Source: Pedobacter terrae
Lineage (GTDB): Bacteria > Bacteroidota > Bacteroidia > Sphingobacteriales > Sphingobacteriaceae
DNA length: 64,000 nt
NCBI RefSeq assembly: GCF_900100705.1
Contig: NZ_FNCH01000010.1
Location: forward strand, 62,001 to 126,000
Direction of reading: 5' to 3'
A program made the translations under genes and the position numbers. The notes beneath the pieces were generated by a model, which saw only the letters and a list, made by a program, of their open reading frames with translations, made no database searches and was not told the DNA's origin. This document shows positions 46,212 to 55,334 of this stretch, piece after piece. Numbering within the stretch: the stretch's first letter is position 1; every line of letters begins with the position of its first letter.

Positions 46212-47437
46212 AAAACTACTTTAAAATAGCCCTGGCTGTATTAAAAAGAAGAAAATTCTTCACCTTCATCAGCCTGTTCGGGATCAGCTTTACACTTACC
46301 ATTTTAATGGTAGCCACCGCTTTTATGGATAAAATTTTAAGTCCTGATTACCCGGACTATAAAAGAGCCCGCTCACTTTACGTTTCCACAATGGAATATA
46401 AAAACACCAAAGAAGGTTGGATGAACAGAAGCGATGTTTCTTTTTATTTTTTCGAACATTATGTTTCTACCCTTAAAACGGTGCAAAAGATGGCCATTTC
46501 CTCCAATGCAAAAGCATCAAACGCTTATGTAAACAATAAAAAACTGGTAATCGAATATAAATATACCAATGCCGATTACTGGAATGTACTGGAATACCGG
46601 TTTTTAGAGGGCAAAGCTTTTCAACAGAGAGAAATAGACAATGCAGAATTGGTTGCGGTAATTTCTGAAGAAACAAAAAAAGCTTATTTCGGTGATGCTA
46701 AAACCGTAATTGGCAAATATATTTCAGCCGATAACATTAACTACAGGGTAATTGGAGTGGTAGAAAATGTGTCGAAAACGCTTTATAATTTTAGTGGTGA
46801 TATGTACCTGCCCTACACGATTTCAAAAGATTATAAAGACATTGATTTAATGGGGGGATACAATGCCATATTGCTGGCCAAAAGTGAGGCTGATGTACCT
46901 AAAATAAAAAAGGAATTTGATCAGATGGTCAAAAAATTACCATTACCAAAAGATTTCGACAAAATATATTGTAACGCCGATCCGTTTTTTGCCAATATCA
47001 CCAGAAGAATTGCAGGTGGTGGAACGTCGAACGGCTTAACAAAAGTGGTTTCGATCATCAGTATTTTTACACTACTGTTTTTATTGCTGCCTACCATAAA
47101 CTTAGTCAATATCAACATTACAAGAATTATGGAGCGTTCTTCTGAAATTGGCGTACGCAAAGCATTCGGAGCATCTTCTAAAACCTTAGTATACCAGTTT
47201 ATTGTCGAAAATCTGGTTCTTACTTTTTTAGGCGGCATGATCGGGATTATTTTATCACTTATCGCTATTCATTTGATCAATGGTGCCAATCTTATCTCTA
47301 ACATGCACCTCAGCATAAATTTTACCGTATTGTTTTACAGCTTAATTGCCTGCATATTTTTTGGTTTATTTTCGGGTGTTTACCCCGCATGGAGAATGTC
47401 TAAATTAAATGTTGTAAAAGCCCTTAAAGCACAATAA
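46205..47437 (+). CDS. FtsX/MacB-type ABC permease 1
   Basis: 410 residues with the four-helix MacB layout: one membrane helix near 20-40, a large periplasmic MacB_PCD domain (about 45-270), and three helices at the C-terminus (from about 280). The coupling segment ITRIMERSSEIGVRKAFGAS before the second helix is typical. It is probably one half of a heterodimer with the next gene. Confidence 0.9.
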   Translation: MLKNYFKIALAVLKRRKFFTFISLFGISFTLTILMVATAFMDKILSPDYPDYKRARSLYVSTMEYKNTKEGWMNRSDVSFYFFEHYVSTLKTVQKMAISSNAKASNAYVNNKKLVIEYKYTNADYWNVLEYRFLEGKAFQQREIDNAELVAVISEETKKAYFGDAKTVIGKYISADNINYRVIGVVENVSKTLYNFSGDMYLPYTISKDYKDIDLMGGYNAILLAKSEADVPKIKKEFDQMVKKLPLPKDFDKIYCNADPFFANITRRIAGGGTSNGLTKVVSIISIFTLLFLLLPTINLVNINITRIMERSSEIGVRKAFGASSKTLVYQFIVENLVLTFLGGMIGIILSLIAIHLINGANLISNMHLSINFTVLFYSLIACIFFGLFSGVYPAWRMSKLNVVKALKAQ

Positions 47438-47456
47438 ACCATTAAAATATACGATT

Positions 47457-48638
47457 ATGTTTAAACATTTATTTAAATTGATATGGAATAAACGGAGACA
47501 GAATTTCCTGTTTCTTTCCGAAATACTAGTTTCTTTTCTGGTTATATTTGCGGTGTTTTCATTTCTCACTTACTATTACCAGAACTACAGCAAACCACTG
47601 GGGTTTGATTATAAAAGAGTTTGGTGTATTAATTACGACAATGGAGAGCTGACTAAAAATAATGATTCGTTGAAAATTTTCTACGATAACCTTCAAAAAG
47701 CTTTAAAATCAATGCCTCAGATAGAAGAAGTTGCATATTCTGGCGCTAACTACCCCTACTCAGATTCTTTTTCGAGCACAGGTTTAACTCAAAATGGGAA
47801 AAAATTCGATTATATTGCCAATTATACAGTTGGTACCGATTACAAAAAAGTATGGAATGTGCCATTATTGGAAGGCAGATGGTTTTTACCAGAAGATGCA
47901 GTTAGCAACAATAAAAATATTGTTATCAATGAAACACTTAAGAAACAGCTTTTTGGCCATGCACAAGCAACCGGGAAATTGATTGGCAATTACGATGAAA
48001 AAGAGAAGTTAAAGGTAATTGGAGTGGTGCAGGACATTAAAGCAAGTGGTGATTTTTTGCCTGCTGGCAGCGCTATTTTTAATCCCATTGATACCGCTTT
48101 TCATAAATACACACATAATATTTTAATAAAAGTGCGCGAGGGTGCAGATGCTACTTTTGAAAGCCAGTTGTATAAGTTTATGGCCAATACAGTAAAAAAT
48201 GCAGTGGAAATACAGCACCTGAATGAAATGCGCGATTCGAAAAATAAGCAAACCATTATTCCAATGGTTATTTTTATCATTATTGCCAGTTTTTTGGTTA
48301 TCAATGTAGCCTTGGGTTTATTCGGCGTTTTGTGGTATAATATTAATAAAAGAAAGGGAGAAATAGGCTTGCGCAGGGCTATTGGTGCAAGCGGCCGGTC
48401 GGTTTCTTATCAGCTGGTAATGGAAGCAGTAATATTAGCCACTATTTCATTAATGGTTGGTTGTTTTTTTGCTATTCAATTTCCATTACTGGGTGTATTT
48501 AACATCCCAACAAGCGCTTATATCATTGCGATGCTATTATCGGTGGCATTTATTTATGTACTGGTGCTATTATGTTCATTTTACCCTGGTAAACAAGCGG
48601 CTGGCATCCATCCTGCTGTTGCATTGCACGAAGAATAA
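47457..48638 (+). CDS. FtsX/MacB-type ABC permease 2
   Basis: 393 residues, same layout as its neighbour: first helix near 18-40, periplasmic domain (about 45-265), three C-terminal helices. The coupling segment NINKRKGEIGLRRAIGASG matches the family. The last segment contains a -7 promoter box for the next gene. Two different permeases with one ATPase indicate a heterodimeric MacB-like transporter; the exported substrate is unknown. Confidence 0.9.
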   Translation: MFKHLFKLIWNKRRQNFLFLSEILVSFLVIFAVFSFLTYYYQNYSKPLGFDYKRVWCINYDNGELTKNNDSLKIFYDNLQKALKSMPQIEEVAYSGANYPYSDSFSSTGLTQNGKKFDYIANYTVGTDYKKVWNVPLLEGRWFLPEDAVSNNKNIVINETLKKQLFGHAQATGKLIGNYDEKEKLKVIGVVQDIKASGDFLPAGSAIFNPIDTAFHKYTHNILIKVREGADATFESQLYKFMANTVKNAVEIQHLNEMRDSKNKQTIIPMVIFIIIASFLVINVALGLFGVLWYNINKRKGEIGLRRAIGASGRSVSYQLVMEAVILATISLMVGCFFAIQFPLLGVFNIPTSAYIIAMLLSVAFIYVLVLLCSFYPGKQAAGIHPAVALHEE

Positions 48639-48647
48639 TACTTATCT

Positions 48648-48655
48648 TAACTTTG
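48648..48655 (+). promoter_or_regulatory. -7 box abutting the regulator start
   Basis: TAACTTTG fits TAnnTTTG and ends 3 bp before the ATG at 48659. TTG at 48624-48626 is 21 bp upstream and could be the -33 element. It may make a leaderless transcript of the regulator and kinase independent of the sigma-54 promoter. Confidence 0.5.
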
Positions 48656-48658
48656 CAT

Positions 48659-50032
48659 ATGATATTAATCATTGATGACGATATAGCGGTAAGAACTTCA
48701 CTTTCACTCCTTCTAAAAAGTATTGAAAATGAAATCGTTATCATCGATAATCCGACTCAGGCTTTTGAGGTGGTAAAACTCAAAAGGCCTGAGCTGGTTA
48801 TTTTAGACCTAAACTTTTCTATCGATACTTCCGGGAAAGAAGGCATGACGCTTCTTCAAAAAATCAGGGCCTTTGATGCCAAGCTACCCATTATCCTGAT
48901 TACCGGTTGGGCAAGTATTGAACTTGCGGTACAAGGAATGAAACTGGGTGCAAACGATTTTATCAATAAACCATGGAATAATGAATACGTATTACAGTCG
49001 GTAGAAACGTTACTGGCATTAAACGGAAAAAAAGTAATTTCAAGAAGCCGAAAAGAAATTGATAAAAAATATAATTTTAAGCAGATTATTGGCGAAGATC
49101 CGAGTCTACTGGCCATTCTCGAAACCATTGGCCGTGTAGCATCTACAAATGCCGCAGTTCTGATTACCGGAGAAAGTGGGACGGGAAAAGAATTGATTGC
49201 AGAAGCCATACACGAAAACAGCAACCGCATCAGTAAACCTTTTGTAAAAGTAAACCTGGGTGGCATTTCTTCCTCTTTATTTGAGAGTGAAATGTTTGGC
49301 CATGTTCGGGGTGCATTTACTGATGCCCGTTTTGACAGAACCGGGCGCTTTGAAATGGCAAATAAAGGTACAATATTTCTAGATGAGATTGGCGATTTGG
49401 AAGCTTCGAGCCAGGTAAAACTATTAAGGGTACTACAAGATAGAACTTATGAAGTATTAGGTAGCAGCCGAACTAAAACAGTTGATACGAGGGTAGTTTG
49501 CGCCACCAATAAAAACCTGAACGAAATGGTAGCTTCAGGTCTGTTCAGAGAAGATTTACTGTACCGGATCAACTTAATAACCATTCATTTGCCTGCGCTA
49601 AGAGAGCGGCCATCAGATATTCCCTTACTTGTAAATTTCTTCATTAACAACATGAAAGTGATTTATAAACGTCCTGATTTATCTATTTCTCCTGCTGCCA
49701 TGCGATGGTTGCAAAAACTGGCCTTGCCAGGCAACATCAGGCAGTTAAAAAATCTCGTTGAGCGAACGATATTGATCAGCCAGAAAGACGAATTGGGAAT
49801 TGATGAATTTCAATCTCAATTGAATTTATCGCCTTTGAGAAATGAAAAAGTAAGATTACCAGGCGTTGGCGTGATGACTTTAGACCAGATGGAAGCAGAA
49901 ATGGTTAAGCAAGCCATGAATTTCCATAAAAACAGGATTACAAAAGCAGCCGCATCTTTGGGTATTACCCGAAATGCACTATACCGCCGATTGGAAAAAC
50001 ATCAAATTCCTTTTAATGAAACTGAAGACTAA
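48659..50032 (+). CDS. NtrC-type sigma-54 response regulator
   Basis: 457 residues from the ATG at 48659. Receiver (1-125): IIDDD acidic pair, phospho-acceptor Asp in VILDLNF, Lys in FINKPWN. AAA+ domain (about 145-370): Walker A GESGTGKE, the sigma-54-contact loop GAFTDA (variant of GAFTGA), Walker B FLDEIGD. The C-terminal Fis-type helix-turn-helix is ITKAAASLGITRNALYRRLE. It probably activates the efflux operon through the sigma-54 promoter at 42754. The kinase gene overlaps its end by 17 bp. Confidence 0.92.
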   Translation: MILIIDDDIAVRTSLSLLLKSIENEIVIIDNPTQAFEVVKLKRPELVILDLNFSIDTSGKEGMTLLQKIRAFDAKLPIILITGWASIELAVQGMKLGANDFINKPWNNEYVLQSVETLLALNGKKVISRSRKEIDKKYNFKQIIGEDPSLLAILETIGRVASTNAAVLITGESGTGKELIAEAIHENSNRISKPFVKVNLGGISSSLFESEMFGHVRGAFTDARFDRTGRFEMANKGTIFLDEIGDLEASSQVKLLRVLQDRTYEVLGSSRTKTVDTRVVCATNKNLNEMVASGLFREDLLYRINLITIHLPALRERPSDIPLLVNFFINNMKVIYKRPDLSISPAAMRWLQKLALPGNIRQLKNLVERTILISQKDELGIDEFQSQLNLSPLRNEKVRLPGVGVMTLDQMEAEMVKQAMNFHKNRITKAAASLGITRNALYRRLEKHQIPFNETED

Positions 50033-51281
50033 ATATATATTTTTTTTAGTGTTGCTCCACCTGATCTGTCTGGTGATGAGCTATTTCATTTTTAAAGAAA
50101 ACAAGCTTGTTTTCTTAATTGCCGAAGTATTTATTATCATTTCGATATTGATTTCGCTGAGTTTATACAAACAGTTAATTGCACCGCTTACCTATTTGAG
50201 ACAGGGCGTTGCGGCAATAAAGGATAAAGATTTTAATGTTAAATTTTTATCTACCGGCAAAAAAGAAGTAGATGAACTGGTGGATGTTTATAACCGGATG
50301 ATAGATGAACTTAGAACGGAACGGACTAAACAACAAGAACAGCACTTTTTCCTTGAAAAACTAATTCAGACCTCTCCTACAGGCATTATTATATTAGATT
50401 ATGATAAGCAAATTAAACAGATCAACCCAAAAGCGACCGAAATTTTAACCGACAACCAACACCTGCTTGAAAACCAAATGCATGAAATAAAAGCAGGCAG
50501 CGCTAAAGTAGTACGTGGTAATGGACTGCGTACCTACAAGATACAGAAATCAAGATTTATTGATCGGGGTTTTGAGCGCATTTTCATCATGATGGAAGAG
50601 GTAACGGCCGAAATTTTTGCCGCAGAAAAAGAGGTGTACAGTAAAGTGATTCGAATGATGGCACATGAAGTAAATAATACTGTAGGACCGGTAAATTCAA
50701 TCATCAATACCGCCTTATCGCAACAAAGTCTGTGGCTAAACGAAAAAGACTATTTTTTAAAAAATGCGTTAAAGGTTGCTGTTGACAGGAATCAGAACCT
50801 GAATATCTTTATGCGCAACTTTGCAGATTTGGTTAAACTACCAGCGGCAAACAGAAAAAAAATAAACCTGGTTGAGCTGGTAAAATCGGTTACTGAACTG
50901 ATGTATTTCTCCTCGAATGAAAAAAACATCAAAATTTATTTCGAAGCGAAACAAGAAAGCTATTTTATATCAGCCGATGTTGAACAAATGGAACAGGCAC
51001 TGATCAATATTGTTAAAAATGCAATTGACGCCATTGAAAGTACTGGAAAAATCACATTAACGCTAGATCGATCTAAGCACTTGCTCATCATTTCAGATAC
51101 CGGAAAGGGAATTTCTCAACAAGATACAGCGCAGCTATTCAGACCATTTTTCAGCACTAAAAAAGATGGACAGGGAATTGGATTGACCTTAGTACGCGAA
51201 ATACTGCTGAACCATGGCTTCGAGTTCTCCCTAAAAACAATACAACCCAGGGAAACACAGTTTTCAATTGTATTTACATAG
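50016..51281 (+). CDS. Membrane sensor histidine kinase (NtrB-like)
   Basis: 421 residues from the ATG at 50016, overlapping the regulator stop by 17 bp. Two short membrane helices (about 5-22 and 27-45) are followed by a HAMP domain, a PAS domain (about 110-190) and the catalytic core. The phospho-acceptor His is in MMAHEVNNTVGPV, the N box is LINIVKNAIDA, and G boxes are DTGKGIS and GQGIGLTLV. It is the cognate kinase of the NtrC-type regulator. With almost no periplasmic loop it probably senses the membrane or a cytoplasmic signal. Confidence 0.9.
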   Translation: MKLKTKYIFFLVLLHLICLVMSYFIFKENKLVFLIAEVFIIISILISLSLYKQLIAPLTYLRQGVAAIKDKDFNVKFLSTGKKEVDELVDVYNRMIDELRTERTKQQEQHFFLEKLIQTSPTGIIILDYDKQIKQINPKATEILTDNQHLLENQMHEIKAGSAKVVRGNGLRTYKIQKSRFIDRGFERIFIMMEEVTAEIFAAEKEVYSKVIRMMAHEVNNTVGPVNSIINTALSQQSLWLNEKDYFLKNALKVAVDRNQNLNIFMRNFADLVKLPAANRKKINLVELVKSVTELMYFSSNEKNIKIYFEAKQESYFISADVEQMEQALINIVKNAIDAIESTGKITLTLDRSKHLLIISDTGKGISQQDTAQLFRPFFSTKKDGQGIGLTLVREILLNHGFEFSLKTIQPRETQFSIVFT

Positions 51282-51322
51282 TTCGATGGATCGAGATTAC
51301 CGAAATAAATATAGTTTACATC

Positions 51323-51790
51323 CTAAACAGGCAGCGCAGTTTCGCGTTTTGCCTGCGTAATAACGAGCGAACTATTGAGTGTACCAATATTTGCAAGCTG
51401 CCCGAATTTGTTGATTAGAAAATCATTATATGCGATCATATTTTTTGCAACAACCTTTAGCATAAAATCAAATCCTCCTGTTGTATGGTAGCATTCCAGT
51501 ACTTCCTGGAATTTGCTTACCTCCTGCTGAAATAACTTAAAGTTGTGCACTGAATGGTTAGTAAGCTGAACCTGCAAATAGCAGATCATACAATTATCGA
51601 ATTTATTTGGGTCAATTAATGCCACAATAGCGGAAATAAACCCTAAACGCTCTAAGCGTTTTACACGTTCCTGAATAGGAGATTTTGAAAGATGCAGTAT
51701 GGCAGCAAGTTCTTTGTAGGTTAGCGTGGCATCTTTTTGCAATAGTGTTAAAATATCTCTATCTGTTTGGTCAGGGCTGTATAATTCCAT
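51323..51790 (-). CDS. Lrp/AsnC family transcriptional regulator
   Basis: 155 residues. The N-terminal winged helix (about 8-60) carries TYKELAAILHLSKSPIQERVKRLERLG. The C-terminal RAM domain (about 70-145) contains ECYHTTGGFDFMLKVVAKN, the ligand-binding and octamer face. It regulates amino-acid metabolism in most bacteria, responding to an amino acid. The gene is convergent with the kinase and monocistronic. Targets are not known. Confidence 0.92.
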   Translation of the reverse strand: MELYSPDQTDRDILTLLQKDATLTYKELAAILHLSKSPIQERVKRLERLGFISAIVALIDPNKFDNCMICYLQVQLTNHSVHNFKLFQQEVSKFQEVLECYHTTGGFDFMLKVVAKNMIAYNDFLINKFGQLANIGTLNSSLVITQAKRETALPV

Positions 51791-52299
51791 TATAGTTATT
51801 AGTCTATTTATTTTTTAGGCTTAGTTTATAATGAATAGCCAAATATACAAATACTCTTTCTCACAATCATCAGGAATAAATTAAAAAACAATAAAATTTC
51901 GATAAAAAGTACAATTAAAACTACAAGCAAAATTAAATTTCGCCAACACTTATTTAACAGGACATTTTCCGTATTTAAGAGACGTATTCGTTTTAATTCT
52001 CAGTGCTATAGATATTTGTTTAACGAATGAAGCAACTGCCAAAAGCGGTATGTCGATTTAGTTTAGTTAATGATAATAAGAGCGCCAGCGCGATGCTGGC
52101 GCTTTTACTTTTTATAAACGTCTTGCCTAATTATATCTCATAATATCAAAACCTATCAGAAAAGCTGAATCATCCACTTAAAAGGTCAACATGTATTACC
52201 GCTGACAACCACATTTGTATTGCTATGCAAGCGGTTTAATGAGCATTAAAATTGGTTAGGCTGGTTACCCTAATTTCGTTAATCACCATTAATACTAAA
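51791..52299. other. Gene-poor region with possible small RNA
   Basis: No convincing protein gene is seen. A strong plus-strand terminator lies at 52081, yet no plus-strand gene precedes it, so the transcript ending there may be a small RNA. A 38-codon frame from 52027 to about 52143 (MKQLPKAVCRFSLVN...) runs across the hairpin, ends hydrophobic and is not convincing. The stretch before it is AT-rich and contains the upstream region of the Lrp gene. Confidence 0.35.
52081..52107 (+). terminator. Strong terminator without an obvious gene
   Basis: AGCGCCAGC (52081-52089) and GCTGGCGCT (52095-52103) form a perfect 9-bp GC-rich stem with a GCGAT loop, followed by a T run. The nearest upstream gene on the plus strand is the kinase ending at 51281. 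Confidence 0.75.
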
Positions 52300-52339
52300 A
52301 CTGTCCGCAGTCGCACATCCACTGTTCGAAAATGAACAG
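52300..52339. promoter_or_regulatory. Putative enhancer motifs before the GIN-domain gene
   Basis: ACTGTCCG (52300) and ACTGTTCG (52321) are direct repeats spaced 21 bp, two helical turns. The second is part of an inverted repeat CTGTTC-N6-GAACAG (52322-52339). They lie 60-100 bp upstream of the sigma-54-type promoter at 52401. Confidence 0.45.
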
Positions 52340-52400
52340 ATCTGTATAAGCGACAAGCAAAAAAGCCTATTTAAAAGCGACTAAGGGCACATTTTCAAAT

Positions 52401-52416
52401 TGGCACCAGCTTGGCT
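52401..52416 (+). promoter_or_regulatory. Second sigma-54-type promoter
   Basis: TGGCAC-N5-TGGCT matches TGGCAC-N5-TTGCW with one mismatch; the GG and GC dinucleotides are 12 bp apart as needed. It lies 95 bp upstream of the GIN-domain gene. Confidence 0.5.
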
Positions 52417-52510
52417 AAGCAAGTAACATAACAATATTGGTGCAAACTGATTCAGATTAGTAAACACCGTGACTTAAAAAAATTAACATTTAATTTAATA
52501 AAAACAGACA

Positions 52511-53104
52511 ATGAAAACCTCAATTAAAACGCTAATCATGGTATTTACCCTAATAACTTTAATGGGTACTCAATCAAAAAATTTAAGGGCCGCAGAAAAA
52601 ACAAAAACCGGAATTGATAAGATTGCAAATTTTAGAAAGTTAGTAATCACAGGCAATGTAGAAGTGATACTGGTTCAACGACCAACCGTTGGCGTATCTT
52701 ATGCAGATGATAACATGGGAAATGCGAAAGTTACCCAACAGGGCGAGGTACTTAGTATTACCAACCCCAATAAAGAAAAGTGCAAACTTGTTATTTTTGT
52801 TAATGACATTTACCGTATTGAGGCAAATGAAAATGCAGTAGTAAAAACAGAAGCGAAGCTCTCCACCAAATTTCTCCAGATCATCCTCAGAGATCACGCC
52901 TTTGCAGACATCAACACCAGTTGTGAAGGATTATATACGGAAATTCTTGGTAGCAGTACACTAAAATTAAAAGGTAATACGAATCATCATGCTTTGGTTA
53001 TGGGGAAAGCACCTAATTTAACCATGGATAGTTTTGCAGCAGTCCAAACAGATGTTAGACGTGTAGAAATATCCGAAGAGGAAATTGCTGCGTTAGTTCC
53101 TTAA
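52511..53104 (+). CDS. Secreted GIN-domain (DUF2807-like) protein
   Basis: 197 residues with a signal peptide (about 5-28). The body has the pattern FRKLVITGNVEVILVQ followed by repeated short beta strands (VISITNPN-like, LQIILRDHAFADI, LTMDSFAAVQTDV), consistent with the right-handed beta-helix-like GIN domain (DUF2807), described as a head domain of putative auto-transporter adhesins. Its function is unknown. The upstream region carries a putative sigma-54 promoter and activator sites, so it may be co-regulated with the efflux operon. Confidence 0.75.
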   Translation: MKTSIKTLIMVFTLITLMGTQSKNLRAAEKTKTGIDKIANFRKLVITGNVEVILVQRPTVGVSYADDNMGNAKVTQQGEVLSITNPNKEKCKLVIFVNDIYRIEANENAVVKTEAKLSTKFLQIILRDHAFADINTSCEGLYTEILGSSTLKLKGNTNHHALVMGKAPNLTMDSFAAVQTDVRRVEISEEEIAALVP

Positions 53105-53425
53105 CTTAAGCAATTTTGTATACGGTCAAAAATCTGATATTAAATTTATTCACATAATGACGTATCAAAACGCCATCATTTTAAAAGAGGTTCTTCGACA
53201 AGTTCCCATTATCAGAATCTAGTTGTCCCGATCGACATCCGATAGTTTATCGGATCTCGCGCATGCGGGAATCCTAAGACGCTAACATTAAGATTATCTT
53301 CGATGATCGCCGTGGTTCCCGTCCGATAGCCATCAATCAAGTTGGGAATGACGATCTCTTGAGGGATATCACCTGATAAAAATTTATCTGTCAATCATAT
53401 TGATTTAAATTCAACTTAAAAATTC
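53105..53425. other. Gene-free region with hairpin
   Basis: No gene is seen. ATCCGATA (53237-53244) and TATCGGAT (53248-53255) form an 8-bp hairpin with a 3-base loop. Around it are TTCTTCGACAAGTTCCC and GGGAATGACGATC strings, of the type found in dispersed Bacteroidetes intergenic repeats. Confidence 0.45.
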
Positions 53426-53458
53426 GATAAAAAAAGCAGTTCTTTTCAGAACTGCTTT
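53426..53458 (-). terminator. Terminator of the ABC-F gene
   Basis: AAAGCAGTTCT (53433-53443) and AGAACTGCTTT (53448-53458) are a perfect 11-bp stem with a 4-base loop; on the minus strand a T run follows. It lies 25 bp after the ABC-F stop. Confidence 0.85.
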
Positions 53459-53483
53459 CAAATTTTAATATTGGAAAACGCTG

Positions 53484-55118
53484 TTAGCTTTGCTCGATTT
53501 CCTTCAAACTGTTCATTTTTTTATAGGCTAAGAACCCTTTTATATCTTCAAAGTGCTCACGAACCCTTTTATTGCCGAATTCAAATACTTTTTGTACCAA
53601 TCCATCTAAGAAATCACGATCGTGTGATACCAAAATCAATGTACCATCGAAATCTTTCAGTGCATCCTTAATAATGTCTTTGGTTTTCATATCCAAATGG
53701 TTGGTAGGCTCATCGAGGATTAATACGTTTACAGGTTCTAACAACAATTTAATCATAGCTAAACGTGTTTTCTCGCCGCCAGAAAGCACTTTAACCTTTT
53801 TGGTCGTATCATCCCCACTAAACATAAAGGCACCTAAAAGATCTTTGATTTTTATGGAGCCGTCACTTAACGGAATCTGATCAATGGTTTCGAATACCGT
53901 AAGGTTCTCATCAAGCAAAGCAGCCTGATTTTGTGCAAAGTACCCTATTTTAGCATTATGACCAACCTTTAAACTCCCTTCAAAATCGATCTCACCCATA
54001 ATAGCTTTAATCATCGTCGATTTACCTTCGCCGTTTTTACCAACAAAAGCCACTTTTTCTCCCCGCTCGATGACCATAGATGCTTTTTCGAAAACAACAT
54101 GATCGCCATAAGTTTTAGTAAGCTCTTCTACCATGACCGGATACTGACCTGAACGTGGTGAGGGCGGAAACTTTAACCTTAATGCCGATGTATCCACTTC
54201 ATCAATTTCGATTACTTCCAGCTTCTCGAGCATTTTTACACGCGATTGCACCTGTAAGGTTTTAGAATAGGTTCCCCTAAAACGATCAATAAATTCCTGG
54301 TTATCGGCAATAAAACGTTGTTGTTCTTCGTAAGCCTTTAATTGGTGGATACGACGGTCAGCACGCAGCTGCAGGTAATGGGTATATTTAGCTTTATAAT
54401 CATAAATTCTACCCATGGTTACCTCAATGGTACGATTGGTGATATTATCAACAAAAGTACGGTCGTGTGAGATGACCATTACAGCCTTTGCAGAATTGAT
54501 CAGAAAATCTTCCAGCCATTGAATACTTTCGATATCCATGTGGTTAGTAGGCTCATCCAGTAAAATCAGATCGGGTTTCTTTAATAAAATTTTGGCCAAC
54601 TCAATTCGCATACGCCATCCACCCGAAAACTCTGAAGTTTGACGGGTAAAGTCTTTGCGTTCGAAACCCAAACCTTTTAGCACTTTTTCTACTTCTGCAT
54701 CGTAATTGATTTCTTCAATCGAGTAAAATTTTTCACTCAGTTCCGATACACGCTCAATAAGCTTCATGTAATCATCGCTCTCGTAATCGGTACGGATAGT
54801 CAGCTGTTCGTTCAGCTCATCAAGCTCTTTTTGCATCTGATTTACCTCTGCAAAAGCTTTCATGGTTTCCTCAAAAACAGTTACATGATCTTGAGTGAGT
54901 AAATGCTGTGGCAAATAGGCAATTACAGCTTCTTTCGGACCTGTTACGCTACCAGAGGTAGGCTTGGCTACGTCAGCAATTATTTTTAGTATGGTCGACT
55001 TGCCTGCGCCATTTTTACCCATAAGGGCGATTTTATCGTTCTCATTAATCGAAAAGGTTACATCGCTAAAAAGGGTAGTTCCGCCAAATGAAACGGAGAT
55101 ATTATTTACATTAATCAC
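53484..55118 (-). CDS. ABC-F family ribosome-associated ATPase
   Basis: 544 residues: two ABC ATPase domains with no membrane part. The first has Walker A GKNGAGKS, signature FSGGWRMR and Walker B LILLDEPTNHMD; the second has GKNGEGKS, LSGGEKTR and VLILDEPTNHLD. Between them lies the ABC-F linker (about 230-310), rich in basic and helical residues (YEEQQRFIADNQEFIDRFRG). ABC-F proteins act on the ribosome in translation or antibiotic protection; which subtype this is cannot be decided. Monocistronic with its own terminator. Confidence 0.92.
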   Translation of the reverse strand: MINVNNISVSFGGTTLFSDVTFSINENDKIALMGKNGAGKSTILKIIADVAKPTSGSVTGPKEAVIAYLPQHLLTQDHVTVFEETMKAFAEVNQMQKELDELNEQLTIRTDYESDDYMKLIERVSELSEKFYSIEEINYDAEVEKVLKGLGFERKDFTRQTSEFSGGWRMRIELAKILLKKPDLILLDEPTNHMDIESIQWLEDFLINSAKAVMVISHDRTFVDNITNRTIEVTMGRIYDYKAKYTHYLQLRADRRIHQLKAYEEQQRFIADNQEFIDRFRGTYSKTLQVQSRVKMLEKLEVIEIDEVDTSALRLKFPPSPRSGQYPVMVEELTKTYGDHVVFEKASMVIERGEKVAFVGKNGEGKSTMIKAIMGEIDFEGSLKVGHNAKIGYFAQNQAALLDENLTVFETIDQIPLSDGSIKIKDLLGAFMFSGDDTTKKVKVLSGGEKTRLAMIKLLLEPVNVLILDEPTNHLDMKTKDIIKDALKDFDGTLILVSHDRDFLDGLVQKVFEFGNKRVREHFEDIKGFLAYKKMNSLKEIEQS

Positions 55119-55334
55119 GAAGTGGGAATATTAAGTTGGTGGCAAAGATAAAGGATAGCAGTTAAATTTTAGTTAGAATAAACTACATAAAGAATAGCAG
55201 TACGTCGCACTTCATTTTTGATTTGACATTTGAAACAAAAAATGACCTTCTCAACAAAGCAAATTGACATGCTTAACAAAATCTGCCTATAGTTATCCAC
55301 CTAAATTTGTCCTATACATTTAATTAAATCAATA

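Noticed and set aside
52027..52143. 38-codon plus-strand frame
   Set aside because: It spans a strong terminator hairpin, so translation of the whole frame is unlikely; a small RNA is more plausible.
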